The notes beneath the pieces are model-generated. The model made no database searches and had not been told where the DNA came from. It worked only from the letters and a program-made list of their open reading frames with translations. Position numbers and translations under genes: made by a program. Positions 34,965-43,405 of a stretch of DNA of 64,000 nt are shown piece after piece. The stretch covers positions 620,001 through 684,000 of the forward strand of contig CAVSZG010000005.1 of NCBI GenBank assembly GCA_963732405.1. The letters are read 5' to 3'. The number at the start of each line of letters is the position of its first letter. Within the stretch, counting starts at the first letter, position 1. The stretch comes from JAUIAI01 sp963732405. Lineage in GTDB: Bacteria > Pseudomonadota > Gammaproteobacteria > Burkholderiales > Burkholderiaceae_E.

Positions 34965-37532
34965 TCAGGAGCGGGCCTTGCCGTTCTCCGGATCGTACAA
35001 GGCCTGATAGCCCACCGCCTCGACCCGGACCGGATACTGTTCGCCGAAGTATTCGATGAGCAGTTCTCGCCCTGCCTGGCAATAGGCATGCGGCAGATAC
35101 CCCAGGGCAATGTTCCGGCCGATCGACGGACCGTAGGCGATGCTCGTGGTGTAGGAACGCCGACCCTTGTCGTCGACAAGCGTCTGGCCGGTGGCCGGGT
35201 CCAGGATCGGACAGGTGCCCACCGGATAACGCGCCACGCCATCCGAATCGACATGGTGGGTCATGACCAGGGTGCACAGGTAGGCACTCTGATGGTCGAG
35301 TGCGCGCTGTTCGAGATAGGCGGCCTTGCCATGGAAGTCGGCAGCCTTGACCTTGGGCCTGGCCAGATCGGCTTCGAGCAGATTGTATTCGGTGAGCAGG
35401 TCGGCGTTCTGCAGTCGCAGACTCTTCTCGAGGCGACGGCTGTTCGCATAGGTTTCGATGCCCACTGGCGTCACGCCGAGTGCAGCCAGTGCATCCCAGA
35501 CCCGCAAGCCATCTGCATAGCGGAAATGCAGTTCCCACCCCTGTTCGCCCACATAGGAGATCCGGAAAGCCGAGACCTCCACCCCATCGATCCGGATCGT
35601 GCGCACCGCCACGAACGGAAAATTCTCATGGCTCAGTGAGTCGGGATCATCGACCAGCTGCGACAGGATTGCCCGGGCATTCGGCCCCCACAGGCCCAGA
35701 CAGGCGTACTCGGTCGTCAGATCCTCGATATGCACGGCGGCGAAGCCATGGTCCTGACTCATGCGCCTGAGCCACACGAAGTCTCGATGACCGGAGCTGC
35801 CGCCATCGACCACGCGGAAATGGTCATCGGCCAGACGGATCACGGTGAGGTCGGCGCGCACGCCGCCGGCATGATCAAGAAAATGCGTGTACACCCCCTT
35901 GCCTGTAGGCGTGTCACCACCGACCTTGGCTACGCACACGTATTCCATCAATGCCTGAGCGTCCGGACCTGACACATCGATGATCGCAAAATGCGACAGG
36001 TTGATCATGCCGACGTCTTCGGACAGTTGCAGATGTTCGGCATTTGACACCCGCCAGAAATGGCGGGCATCCCATTCATGTGCACGCACGGGCACCCGGT
36101 CGCCGAACTTGTCCAGCAGATGTTGATTGCTCGCATAGCCGTGAGCACGCTCCCAACCGGCCGCCTCCATGAAATGGCCGCCCAGGGCTTTTTCCCGCTC
36201 GTAGAACGGGCTGCGGCGCAGGTCGCGACCCTTGCTATAGGGTTCGCGCGGATGAACGGCCGGGTTGTAGATCTTGAAGGCCGTCTCATGGCAGCGGTCG
36301 TGAATGTATTGTTCATCCTGCTGGAACGGATAAAAGCGCGCCACGTCGATACTGAAAGGGTCGAGCTCGGTGCGCCCATCGGTCATCCAGTCGGCGATCA
36401 GCTTGCCCGTGCCCGGTCCGTCCTTGACCCAGACCGACACCGCATACCAGAGGCCCCGCACCTTGGCCGATTCACCGATCGACGGGCCGCCATCGGCCGT
36501 CACCTGCAACAAGCCGTTGAATGAGCGCTTTTCGTCGAAGCCCAGTTCACCCAGGATAGGCGTGAGCTCGATGGCCCGCTCCAGTGGCTCGATGACCTGA
36601 TCCATTTCGAGATCACGTTGCGAAGGCGACAGGCGGGCCTGGGTCTTGTCGAGCAGATCACGCGGGTGACACAGGCGCGGTGACTTCTCTTCGTAATAAC
36701 CCCATTCGATCATGCCACCCTCGGAGGTCGCCGGATCGCCGGTGTCGCGCAGATAGGCCGAGTTCCCCTGATCGCGTAGCAACGGCCAGCCGATATGCTT
36801 GCCGGTGCCGGCAAATTCCTTGTACGGGCCGAACCATAACAAGGGATGGTCAACCGGCATGACCGGCAGGTCTTCGCCCGCCATCTGGGCAATCAACCGC
36901 CCCCAGAGGCCGGCGCAGACCACCACATGATCGGCCGCAATATGGCCGCGCGAGGTCTGCACGCCGACGATCCGCCCATCCTGGATGTCCAGGCCGGTGG
37001 CCGGCGTGTTGGCGAATACGCGCAATTTGCCGCTCGCCACGGCCTCATCGACGAGTTCGCCCGACACCACCTGCGAGCGCGGCGTGACCAGCCCGGCATC
37101 GGGATCCCAGAGCGCCCCCGAGATCATGTCTTCTTCGAGCAAGGGCATGAGGCGCTTGGCCTCCTTGGCGCTGATCATGGTCGCGCGCGTGCCGAAGGCC
37201 TTGCCCGAGCCCACCTTGCGCTTGAGTTCGGCCAGTCGCTCATCATCGCCGACCCGTGCCACTTCAAGACCACCGACCCGCGCATAACGGCCGCGCCGCT
37301 CATAGAAGTCGATGCTGTAGCGCGTGGTGTGGCAGGTCAGATTGTCATGAGCGGTGGCGTAGCAAAAATCCGAAGCATGCGCGGTGGACCCGACATCGGT
37401 GGGGATCGATGACAGATCGATGCCCACGATGTCATCCCAGCCTCGCTCGATCAGATGATGGGCCACCGATGCGCCGACGATGCCACCCTGACCGATGATG
37501 ACGACCCGCGCCCTGGAAGGAAAACTAGCCAT
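34965..37532 (-). CDS. Dimethylglycine/sarcosine dehydrogenase-like FAD protein with GcvT domains
   Basis: The 855-residue protein has the full architecture: an FAD-binding DAO domain (VVIIGQGGIVGASVAHHL at about 10-27), the linker domain FAO_M (PHEREPYSKGRD region near residue 430), GCV_T (VRAHEWDARHFWRVSNAEH onward) and GCV_T_C. The His in GSTAHASDF is where related enzymes attach FAD covalently. Such enzymes oxidatively demethylate N-methylglycines, passing the carbon to tetrahydrofolate. The exact N-methyl substrate is not evident. A GC hairpin lies in the leader. Confidence 0.9.
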   Translation of the reverse strand: MASFPSRARVVIIGQGGIVGASVAHHLIERGWDDIVGIDLSSIPTDVGSTAHASDFCYATAHDNLTCHTTRYSIDFYERRGRYARVGGLEVARVGDDERLAELKRKVGSGKAFGTRATMISAKEAKRLMPLLEEDMISGALWDPDAGLVTPRSQVVSGELVDEAVASGKLRVFANTPATGLDIQDGRIVGVQTSRGHIAADHVVVCAGLWGRLIAQMAGEDLPVMPVDHPLLWFGPYKEFAGTGKHIGWPLLRDQGNSAYLRDTGDPATSEGGMIEWGYYEEKSPRLCHPRDLLDKTQARLSPSQRDLEMDQVIEPLERAIELTPILGELGFDEKRSFNGLLQVTADGGPSIGESAKVRGLWYAVSVWVKDGPGTGKLIADWMTDGRTELDPFSIDVARFYPFQQDEQYIHDRCHETAFKIYNPAVHPREPYSKGRDLRRSPFYEREKALGGHFMEAAGWERAHGYASNQHLLDKFGDRVPVRAHEWDARHFWRVSNAEHLQLSEDVGMINLSHFAIIDVSGPDAQALMEYVCVAKVGGDTPTGKGVYTHFLDHAGGVRADLTVIRLADDHFRVVDGGSSGHRDFVWLRRMSQDHGFAAVHIEDLTTEYACLGLWGPNARAILSQLVDDPDSLSHENFPFVAVRTIRIDGVEVSAFRISYVGEQGWELHFRYADGLRVWDALAALGVTPVGIETYANSRRLEKSLRLQNADLLTEYNLLEADLARPKVKAADFHGKAAYLEQRALDHQSAYLCTLVMTHHVDSDGVARYPVGTCPILDPATGQTLVDDKGRRSYTTSIAYGPSIGRNIALGYLPHAYCQAGRELLIEYFGEQYPVRVEAVGYQALYDPENGKARS

Positions 37533-37562
37533 TCAGACAGGCACTCCGGAAATGGGAGAAAC

Positions 37563-37578
37563 CGGCCGAACGGCCGGC
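37563..37578 (-). other. GC-rich hairpin in the leader of the FAD dehydrogenase gene
   Basis: On the minus strand CCGGCCG and CGGCCGG flank TT and are followed by TTTCT, ending about 25 bases before the ATG. It resembles a weak intrinsic terminator and could act as an attenuator, or it may be incidental. The rest of the 37533-37798 gap shows no recognisable riboswitch or operator. Confidence 0.3.
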
Positions 37579-37798
37579 GTTGCCTGAGCATGATAGAGGG
37601 GGCGGGCCGGGCGGATTGCCTCGGAGCGTCGGAAACTGGTCAACAGGCGTCACTGCATTGGTTTCGCGATGGCTGGCTGGCACGGCGGATCAATGACCCC
37701 TCGACCGCTAGCCGATCGGACAGAATAGGCTGATGACGGGGGCATGATCCACAATGCCACCGGTTACGACTGCCAAACCCCACTGAGACAATCGATCC

Positions 37799-38422
37799 AT
37801 GACCAAGTTCTACTACGCCAAAGGCACCTGTGCACTGGCCGCGCATCTGGTCCTCGAAGAAGCCGGTGCGCACTATGAGGCCCATTGCGTCGATTTCGCC
37901 GCGAGCGAACAGCGCTCGGCCGCTTATCTGGCGATCAACCCCTTGGGCAGGGTCCCGGCCCTGATCACCGATCAAGGCGTCCTGACGGAAACGCCGGCGA
38001 TCCTGGTCTGGATTGCTCAGACGCATCCCGAGCGCAACCTGGCGCTAATGAATGACCCGTTCCGGTTTGCGCGGGTCCAGTCGTTCAACAGCTATCTGGC
38101 CTCCACGGTCCATGTCGCCCATGCGCACAAGACCCGCGGTGCACGCTGGACGGACGACCCGGACGCGCAGGCGGCGTTGACCCGTCAGGTACCGCAGACC
38201 ATGACACGCGCCTTCGAACTCATCGAGCAAGCCATGCCAGACGGTCCGTGGGTGATGGGCGAAGACTTCACGGTCTCGGATGCCTACCTGTTCACGCTGG
38301 CTCGCTGGCTGGAAGGTGATTCGGTGGACATCGCAACCTTTCCGAAAGTGCAGGCGCATTTCGAACGCATGCAGGCGCGACCCGTCACGTCCAGGGTGTT
38401 GTCGCTGCATATCAGAACCTGA
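37799..38422 (+). CDS. Glutathione S-transferase (beta class)
   Basis: This 207-residue protein has the N-terminal thioredoxin-like domain with KFYYAKGTCALAAHLVLEEAG (Cys11 region, shown as KGTCALAAH), the cis-proline in GRVPALIT, and LTETPAILVWIA for glutathione. The C-terminal helical domain ends with DFTVSDAYLFTLARWL. Beta-class bacterial GSTs use the cysteine for disulphide exchange. It is divergent from the FAD dehydrogenase and convergent with gntR, and a substrate link to either is speculative. Confidence 0.93.
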   Translation: MTKFYYAKGTCALAAHLVLEEAGAHYEAHCVDFAASEQRSAAYLAINPLGRVPALITDQGVLTETPAILVWIAQTHPERNLALMNDPFRFARVQSFNSYLASTVHVAHAHKTRGARWTDDPDAQAALTRQVPQTMTRAFELIEQAMPDGPWVMGEDFTVSDAYLFTLARWLEGDSVDIATFPKVQAHFERMQARPVTSRVLSLHIRT

Positions 38423-38432
38423 TGACTCGACT

Positions 38433-38469
38433 GGTCCAGGTGATCGGCCGCCTGCTGATCACCTGGGCC
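38433..38469. terminator. Thirteen-base-pair hairpin between convergent GST and gntR
   Basis: CCAGGTGATC (38436-38445) is perfectly complementary to GATCACCTGG (38457-38466). Three more pairs, one of them G-T, extend the stem outward, and the loop is 11 bases. It fills the gap between two convergent genes, the position of a shared terminator, but no T-run follows on either strand, so it may instead block read-through or stabilise mRNA ends. Confidence 0.5.
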
Positions 38470-38483
38470 CGGCAGCTTGCCGA

Positions 38484-39251
38484 TCAGCGGCGCAGCAGGC
38501 CGGCCAGCGGGGTAGGCGCCGACTCACGAACATCCAGCCGCAGCCCCGACTGAAGATCGACGAGATGACTGGTCATGAGTTCGGCCGACTCACGTGCATC
38601 AGCCCTGGCCAGGGCAGCAACCAGCGCGTCATGCGCATGTCGCTCGCAGGTCGTGTCGCGGCGATGCCAGTAGAGCGCAATGATGAGCGAGGACCGTGAG
38701 ACCAGTTCGCGAACGATGCCGGTGAGCACCGAATGCCCGGCGATCTCGGCAATGGTCACATGGAATCGGGCCGACAGAGCGATCGCCTCGCTATCGCGTT
38801 GCGCCGCAATGGCCTGATGCTCGGCCTTCAGGTGCTCGCGCAGCCGGGCGATGTCGGCCTCACGGGCACAGGCCGCGGCCAGCGCTGCAACTTTGGGTTC
38901 GACGATGGCGCGCGCCTCGAACACCTCGCGGGCTTCACGCGGCGTGGGCTGGGCCACGAAGGCACCGCGGTTCGGTTCGAGCCGCACCAGTCCTTCCATG
39001 GCGAGGGCCTGCAGGGCAGCCCGGACCACCGCGCGGCTGACCTCATAGATCGAGGCCAGTTCATCTTCGGGAAGCTTGCGGCCCGGCGACAGGCGATGCG
39101 CAACGATCGCGTCGCGAAGACTGTCGAACAACCCGACCCATCGGGCACCGGATACGGTTTCGCCCTCAGACAACGGCGAACCCTGGCGCGCGCCGGCCAG
39201 CGACATCGTGGCCAGGGACGATCGGTCCGCTGGCTCGTCCGCATCAGTCAT
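38484..39251 (-). CDS. GntR-family regulator, FCD subfamily
   Basis: The 255-residue protein has a winged helix-turn-helix (about residues 40-105, LPEDELASIYEVSRAVVRAALQAL in two parts) and an all-helical FCD ligand domain with His164, His205/207 and His229, the usual metal-site residues. Its ATG overlaps the racemase stop by 8 bases, so it is the last gene of the liv operon. Its likely operator is the palindrome upstream of livK at 44749-44774. Confidence 0.92.
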   Translation of the reverse strand: MTDADEPADRSSLATMSLAGARQGSPLSEGETVSGARWVGLFDSLRDAIVAHRLSPGRKLPEDELASIYEVSRAVVRAALQALAMEGLVRLEPNRGAFVAQPTPREAREVFEARAIVEPKVAALAAACAREADIARLREHLKAEHQAIAAQRDSEAIALSARFHVTIAEIAGHSVLTGIVRELVSRSSLIIALYWHRRDTTCERHAHDALVAALARADARESAELMTSHLVDLQSGLRLDVRESAPTPLAGLLRR

Positions 39252-40002
39252 CAACCGGCGAGGCACCCGAGAAGATGCCTCGATACGGCTTGACCAGCGG
39301 CGGCGCGTAGGCACCCCGACGCGAGGTGTAAAGCCCCAGACCCACCAGCGCTTCAGCCAGTCGCACGGCGCAGGCGACCCCGTCAAGCACCGGCAGACCA
39401 TGATGCTCAGACAGGCTGCGGGCCAGATCGGCCATGCCGGCACAACCGAGGACAATCGCTTCGGCGCCATCATCCTGGATGGCCCGGTCAATTTCCCGGG
39501 AGATCCGCTCGCGCGCCCCGGAACCGGGCTGTTCGAGTTCCAGCACGGCAACGTCGCTCGAGCGCACGCCACTGCAGCGTGCGGCCAGGCCGTAGCGGTG
39601 CAGATTGTGTTCAATGGCCGGCACTGATCGGGCCAGGGTCGTGACCACGCCGAACCGACCGGCAATCAGACTGGCCATATGAAACGCCGCCTCACCGATG
39701 CCGATCACTGGCCCTTTGGCCACACAGCGTGCCGCATCGAGCCCGGTATCGTCGAAACAGGCAATCACCACCGCGTCGGGAACGGTCTGGCCCTGCCCGG
39801 CGGTCGACTGGGCCCGGCGGATTTCGCCCAACAGGCCGGGAATGCAATACACCTCGTCGACATACCCTTCGATGCTCACGGGCCCGTCGGCCGGATTCAC
39901 CGCGACGATATCGGTGCCCGGCGAAGCAGCCGCCCGGGCGGCAACATCGATGGTGGCCGTCATCGAGGCGGTGGTATTCGGATTGATCACGAGAATCTGC
40001 AT
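39244..40002 (-). CDS. Asp/Glu/hydantoin racemase family protein
   Basis: The 252-residue protein begins MQILVINPNTTASMT, the hallmark of hydantoin racemases and related decarboxylases. The two catalytic cysteines are visible in VVIACFDDTGLDAARC and IVLGCAGMADLA. It could racemise 5-substituted hydantoins or another amino-acid derivative; maleate isomerase and arylmalonate decarboxylase share the fold. It starts one base after livF and overlaps gntR, so it probably acts on the compound imported by the Liv system. Confidence 0.87.
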   Translation of the reverse strand: MQILVINPNTTASMTATIDVAARAAASPGTDIVAVNPADGPVSIEGYVDEVYCIPGLLGEIRRAQSTAGQGQTVPDAVVIACFDDTGLDAARCVAKGPVIGIGEAAFHMASLIAGRFGVVTTLARSVPAIEHNLHRYGLAARCSGVRSSDVAVLELEQPGSGARERISREIDRAIQDDGAEAIVLGCAGMADLARSLSEHHGLPVLDGVACAVRLAEALVGLGLYTSRRGAYAPPLVKPYRGIFSGASPVDD

Positions 40003-40003
40003 G

Positions 40004-40729
40004 TCAGTGAACGTCGCCCCCCAGATAGAGCTTGCGAACCCGGTCATCATTCAACAGATCGGCAGACCGGCCTTCGAGCGCGACCGAGCCGGTCACCATC
40101 GCATAGGCCCGATGCGAAATGCGCAAGGCCATGCGCGAGTTCTGCTCGACCAAGAGCACGCTCACGCCTTCATCGCGATTGATGGCAACGATCGATCGGG
40201 CAATATCCTGAACCAGCTTGGGCGCAATGCCAAGCGAGGGCTCATCGAGCAACAACAGACGGGGCCGGGCCATCAGGGCCCGGCCGATCACCAGCATCTG
40301 CTGTTCGCCGCCGCTCATCGTGCCCGCGCCCTGGGAATACCGCTCACGCAGACGGGGAAAGCGCTCGAGAACGGTGTCCAGGGTGCGGGCCACCTCGGCC
40401 TTGTCGCTGCGGGTGAAGGCGCCCATGAGCAGATTGTCGCGCACCGACATGAACGGAAATACGCGCCGACCTTCGGGCACCATGGCAATGCCCCGGCGCA
40501 CGATGTCGTCGGGGGCCAGACCGTCGATGCGCTCGCCCTGGTAGGCAATCGAACCACTGCGGATCCGGGTCAGCGCGGTGATGGCCCGCAGAATCGAACT
40601 CTTGCCGGCGCCATTGGCGCCGATCAGCGCGACGGTCTCACCCTCATTGACCTTCAGCGACACGCCGCGCAGGGCATGCACCCGGTCATAAAAGAGCTGC
40701 ACATCATCGAAGTCGAGCAGGCTGGTCAT
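40004..40729 (-). CDS. livF: Branched-chain amino acid-type ABC transporter ATPase LivF
   Basis: The 241-residue ATPase has Walker A GANGAGKSS, signature TMSGGEQQML and Walker B LLLLDEPSLG, with the LivF-type switch His in VLLVEQN context. It overlaps the livG end by 4 bases. With LivG it drives import through LivHM of a ligand delivered by LivK. In accessory operons such as this the ligand is often an amide, urea or aromatic compound rather than leucine. Confidence 0.94.
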   Translation of the reverse strand: MTSLLDFDDVQLFYDRVHALRGVSLKVNEGETVALIGANGAGKSSILRAITALTRIRSGSIAYQGERIDGLAPDDIVRRGIAMVPEGRRVFPFMSVRDNLLMGAFTRSDKAEVARTLDTVLERFPRLRERYSQGAGTMSGGEQQMLVIGRALMARPRLLLLDEPSLGIAPKLVQDIARSIVAINRDEGVSVLLVEQNSRMALRISHRAYAMVTGSVALEGRSADLLNDDRVRKLYLGGDVH

Positions 40730-41505
40730 AGGCCGATCGACTCGTCTTCGACACCCAGATAGGCCTCGATGACCCGGGCATCATTCTGAATCTCAGTGGG
40801 TGTGCCCTCGGCGATCTTTTCGCCGAAGTTCAACACGACGATGCGATCCGAAATACGCATGACGGCTGCCATGTCGTGTTCGACCAGCAATACCGTAATG
40901 CCGCGGTCGCGCACCTTGCGCACCATCTCAACTGCCCGCATGGTCTCGTCATTGTTCATACCGGCAAACGGTTCGTCCAGCAGCAGCACGGCCGGATTGG
41001 TCGCCAGGCCGATGGCAATGCCCAGGGCCCGAAGATTGCCATGCGGCAGATTGCTCGCCAGTTCATCACGTACGGCGGCAAGCCCGAGAAAATCGATGAT
41101 TTCATCGGCCGACGCGGCAAAGGACTCGTGATCGCGCCGGGCCGCCGGCGAATTCACGAAGTAGCCCATGAGTCCCGCGCTGGAGCGCAGGTGATGGGCG
41201 ATCAGCACGTTCTGCCTGACCGTCATCGAGCGGAAGATGGTGGTTTCCTGAAAGGTGCGAACCACGCCTCGGCGCGCGGCGATATGCGGCGCCAGGCCCG
41301 AGATCCGTTCACCGCGAAAGCGCACTTCTCCCGAGGTCGGCTTCAGAAATGAAGCGATGAGCTTGAACAGCGTGGACTTGCCTGCGCCATTGGGGCCGAT
41401 CACCGACACCACCTCGCGCTCGGCAACGACGAAGGACACATCATTGACCGCGACCAGGCCGCCGAAGCGGCGCGTCAGGCCACTGATCGTGAGGCACTCA
41501 GTCAT
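40726..41505 (-). CDS. livG: Branched-chain amino acid-type ABC transporter ATPase LivG
   Basis: The 259-residue ATPase has Walker A GPNGAGKSTLF and Walker B LLLDEPFAGMN followed by LLVEHDM. The signature motif reads NLPHGNLRALGIAIGLA: where most LivG proteins have 'LPYGQQR', here it is LPHGN (residues 153-157). It overlaps livM by 8 bases and livF by 4. The C-terminal IAEGTPTEIQND and VIEAYLG are typical of LivG. Confidence 0.94.
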   Translation of the reverse strand: MTECLTISGLTRRFGGLVAVNDVSFVVAEREVVSVIGPNGAGKSTLFKLIASFLKPTSGEVRFRGERISGLAPHIAARRGVVRTFQETTIFRSMTVRQNVLIAHHLRSSAGLMGYFVNSPAARRDHESFAASADEIIDFLGLAAVRDELASNLPHGNLRALGIAIGLATNPAVLLLDEPFAGMNNDETMRAVEMVRKVRDRGITVLLVEHDMAAVMRISDRIVVLNFGEKIAEGTPTEIQNDARVIEAYLGVEDESIGL

Positions 41506-42487
41506 GGCGCCCCCGGGCCGCCGGCCAACGCATGCTGAGCAGGCCGTTGGGCAGGAACAGCATCAGCGCAATGAGCGCCGACGAAAAGATCAACAACTGC
41601 CATTTGCCGGTGCTGAACAACACATCCCATCCGAAGTACAGCACGAAGGTGCCGACGATCGGACCGAAGACATAACCCAGACCGCCCAGGAAGCAGTTGA
41701 GCATGAAATTGACCGAGTCGGTCACGGCGAAGCTGGACGGATAGATCGACTGAGAGACCGCCGCGAACATCGCACCGCCCAGGCCACCCAGAAACGATGA
41801 AATGGCATATGCCAGCACGCGCAGGCTTGCGATATTCACGCCGATCGACGAGGCCAGTTCCTCATTCTGCTGCAGCGACTGACAGAGCCGGCCGATGCGC
41901 GAATGAACAATCCGGTACAAGGCCGCATAACAAAGGATCATGAGCGTCACTGACGCGATATAGAACCCCTGTCGAGGGTTGGCCAGCGATGCAAAATCCG
42001 GAATCAGGGTGAAGCCGCCCAGATTCAGCGCGCCCGGCAGTGGCAGGCTGACGATGCCCTTGGCCCCGTTGGTGATCGGCAGGGCAAGCGCCAGCAGGCG
42101 CACGACCTCGGTGAGCACCAGCGTGACCATCGCAAAATACACGCCGCGCAGTCGCAGGATCGGCAAACCGATCAACACGCTGGCCAATGCGCAGAACAGG
42201 CCGGCCAGCGGCACGGTCCACCAGAAGGGCACGCCATAGCGGGTGACCAGAATGGCCGAGACATAGCCGCCCATCAACGCGTAAGCGCCCTGCCCTATGT
42301 TGATCCGACCAATGTAGAAAGTCAGCCACACGCCGGCACTGGCGATGGCCAGCAGCGCCACCGAGGTCAGGGTGTAATACAGATCCAGGCGCTGGCTGGC
42401 CTCGATGACCATCGGCACCGCAAACAACAGCAGCAGCACGACCACGATCGCGCCAAGAGTCCTGAGCATTGGGATAGCCTGCATCAT
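41498..42487 (-). CDS. livM: Branched-chain amino acid-type ABC transporter permease LivM
   Basis: The 329-residue protein has about ten transmembrane helices and the family blocks FYIGRINIGQGAYALMGGYVSAIL and NEELASSIGVNIASLRVLAYAISSFLGGLGG, shown here as their cores GRINIGQGAYAL and NEELASSIGVN. The start ATG (42487) shares one base with the livH stop (TGATG); a TTG one codon upstream is possible. It forms the channel with LivH. Confidence 0.94.
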   Translation of the reverse strand: MMQAIPMLRTLGAIVVVLLLLFAVPMVIEASQRLDLYYTLTSVALLAIASAGVWLTFYIGRINIGQGAYALMGGYVSAILVTRYGVPFWWTVPLAGLFCALASVLIGLPILRLRGVYFAMVTLVLTEVVRLLALALPITNGAKGIVSLPLPGALNLGGFTLIPDFASLANPRQGFYIASVTLMILCYAALYRIVHSRIGRLCQSLQQNEELASSIGVNIASLRVLAYAISSFLGGLGGAMFAAVSQSIYPSSFAVTDSVNFMLNCFLGGLGYVFGPIVGTFVLYFGWDVLFSTGKWQLLIFSSALIALMLFLPNGLLSMRWPAARGRHD

Positions 42488-43353
42488 CAACCCCAGGGTT
42501 TGCCCATCAGGCCATGAGGCCGCAGGCTCAGGAACACCATGAGCCCGGCGAAGATCACCAGGTAGGTGATATCGCCATAGTCACGCAGCACGGTCAGGCC
42601 CACCGATTCGAGCATGCCCAGGATGAAGCCACCGGCAATCGCACCGCCGACCACGCCGGCACCGCCGATCATCACCATGATGAAGGCCTTGATCGACACC
42701 GCACCGCCGATGCCCGAGTTCACCCCTGTGATGGCCACCAGCAGACCGCCCACGACGCCGGCCAGCATGGCGGCCAGGGCGAAACCGATCATCGAATACC
42801 GGTCGACCTTCACGCCCATGAGTTGCGCAGCCACCCGGTCCTGGGCGAGTGCGCGCATCGCACGACCCGGCTTGCTGTACTGCATGAAGAGCATGAAGGC
42901 AGCAATCATGGCCAGCGCGATCACACCGACCAGAATCCGGTCATACGGCATCACGATGGTGTCGGTGAGCAACACGCCATCCAGAATCTTGGGCACGCCG
43001 CGCTGCTTTTCGCCGAACAGGAGCAGGATCACGGCGTCCAGAAAAAACGCGATGGCGGCCGCGAGAAGCATGGTGCTTTCGTCCCGTTCACTGCGCCGGA
43101 TCACGGTGCGGAACAGGAATTTCTCGAGCACCGCACCCACCAGCATCAAGGTGAGCCCCGAGGCGAGCACGGCGAGCACGAAGGGCAGACCGAGCTGCCC
43201 GTACACCAGGTAGGTGATGAATCCGCCCAGCACATAGAGCTGCCCATGCGCAAAATTGAGCACATTCATGAGGGCGAAGATCAGGGTGAGCCCGAGTGCG
43301 ATCAACGCATACTGGGCACCCAGATACAAGCCGTTGGCGATGACCTGTTCCAT
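42487..43353 (-). CDS. livH: Branched-chain amino acid-type ABC transporter permease LivH
   Basis: The 288-residue protein has about eight transmembrane helices and the LivH hallmark NVLNFAHGQLYVLGGF, plus RAMRALAQDRVAAQLMGVKVDRY (core RALAQDRVAAQLMGV) in the coupling loop. It lies 52 bases after livK and is coupled to livM. Confidence 0.95.
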   Translation of the reverse strand: MEQVIANGLYLGAQYALIALGLTLIFALMNVLNFAHGQLYVLGGFITYLVYGQLGLPFVLAVLASGLTLMLVGAVLEKFLFRTVIRRSERDESTMLLAAAIAFFLDAVILLLFGEKQRGVPKILDGVLLTDTIVMPYDRILVGVIALAMIAAFMLFMQYSKPGRAMRALAQDRVAAQLMGVKVDRYSMIGFALAAMLAGVVGGLLVAITGVNSGIGGAVSIKAFIMVMIGGAGVVGGAIAGGFILGMLESVGLTVLRDYGDITYLVIFAGLMVFLSLRPHGLMGKPWG

Positions 43354-43405
43354 GCGGAGTCGCCGGTTCGGACGCGATCAGTCGGGCGGGGCGGAATCGG
43401 TGCGC

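Noticed and set aside
37533..37798. Glycine riboswitch upstream of the FAD/GcvT protein
   Set aside because: No tandem aptamer cores are visible; only one small hairpin is present.
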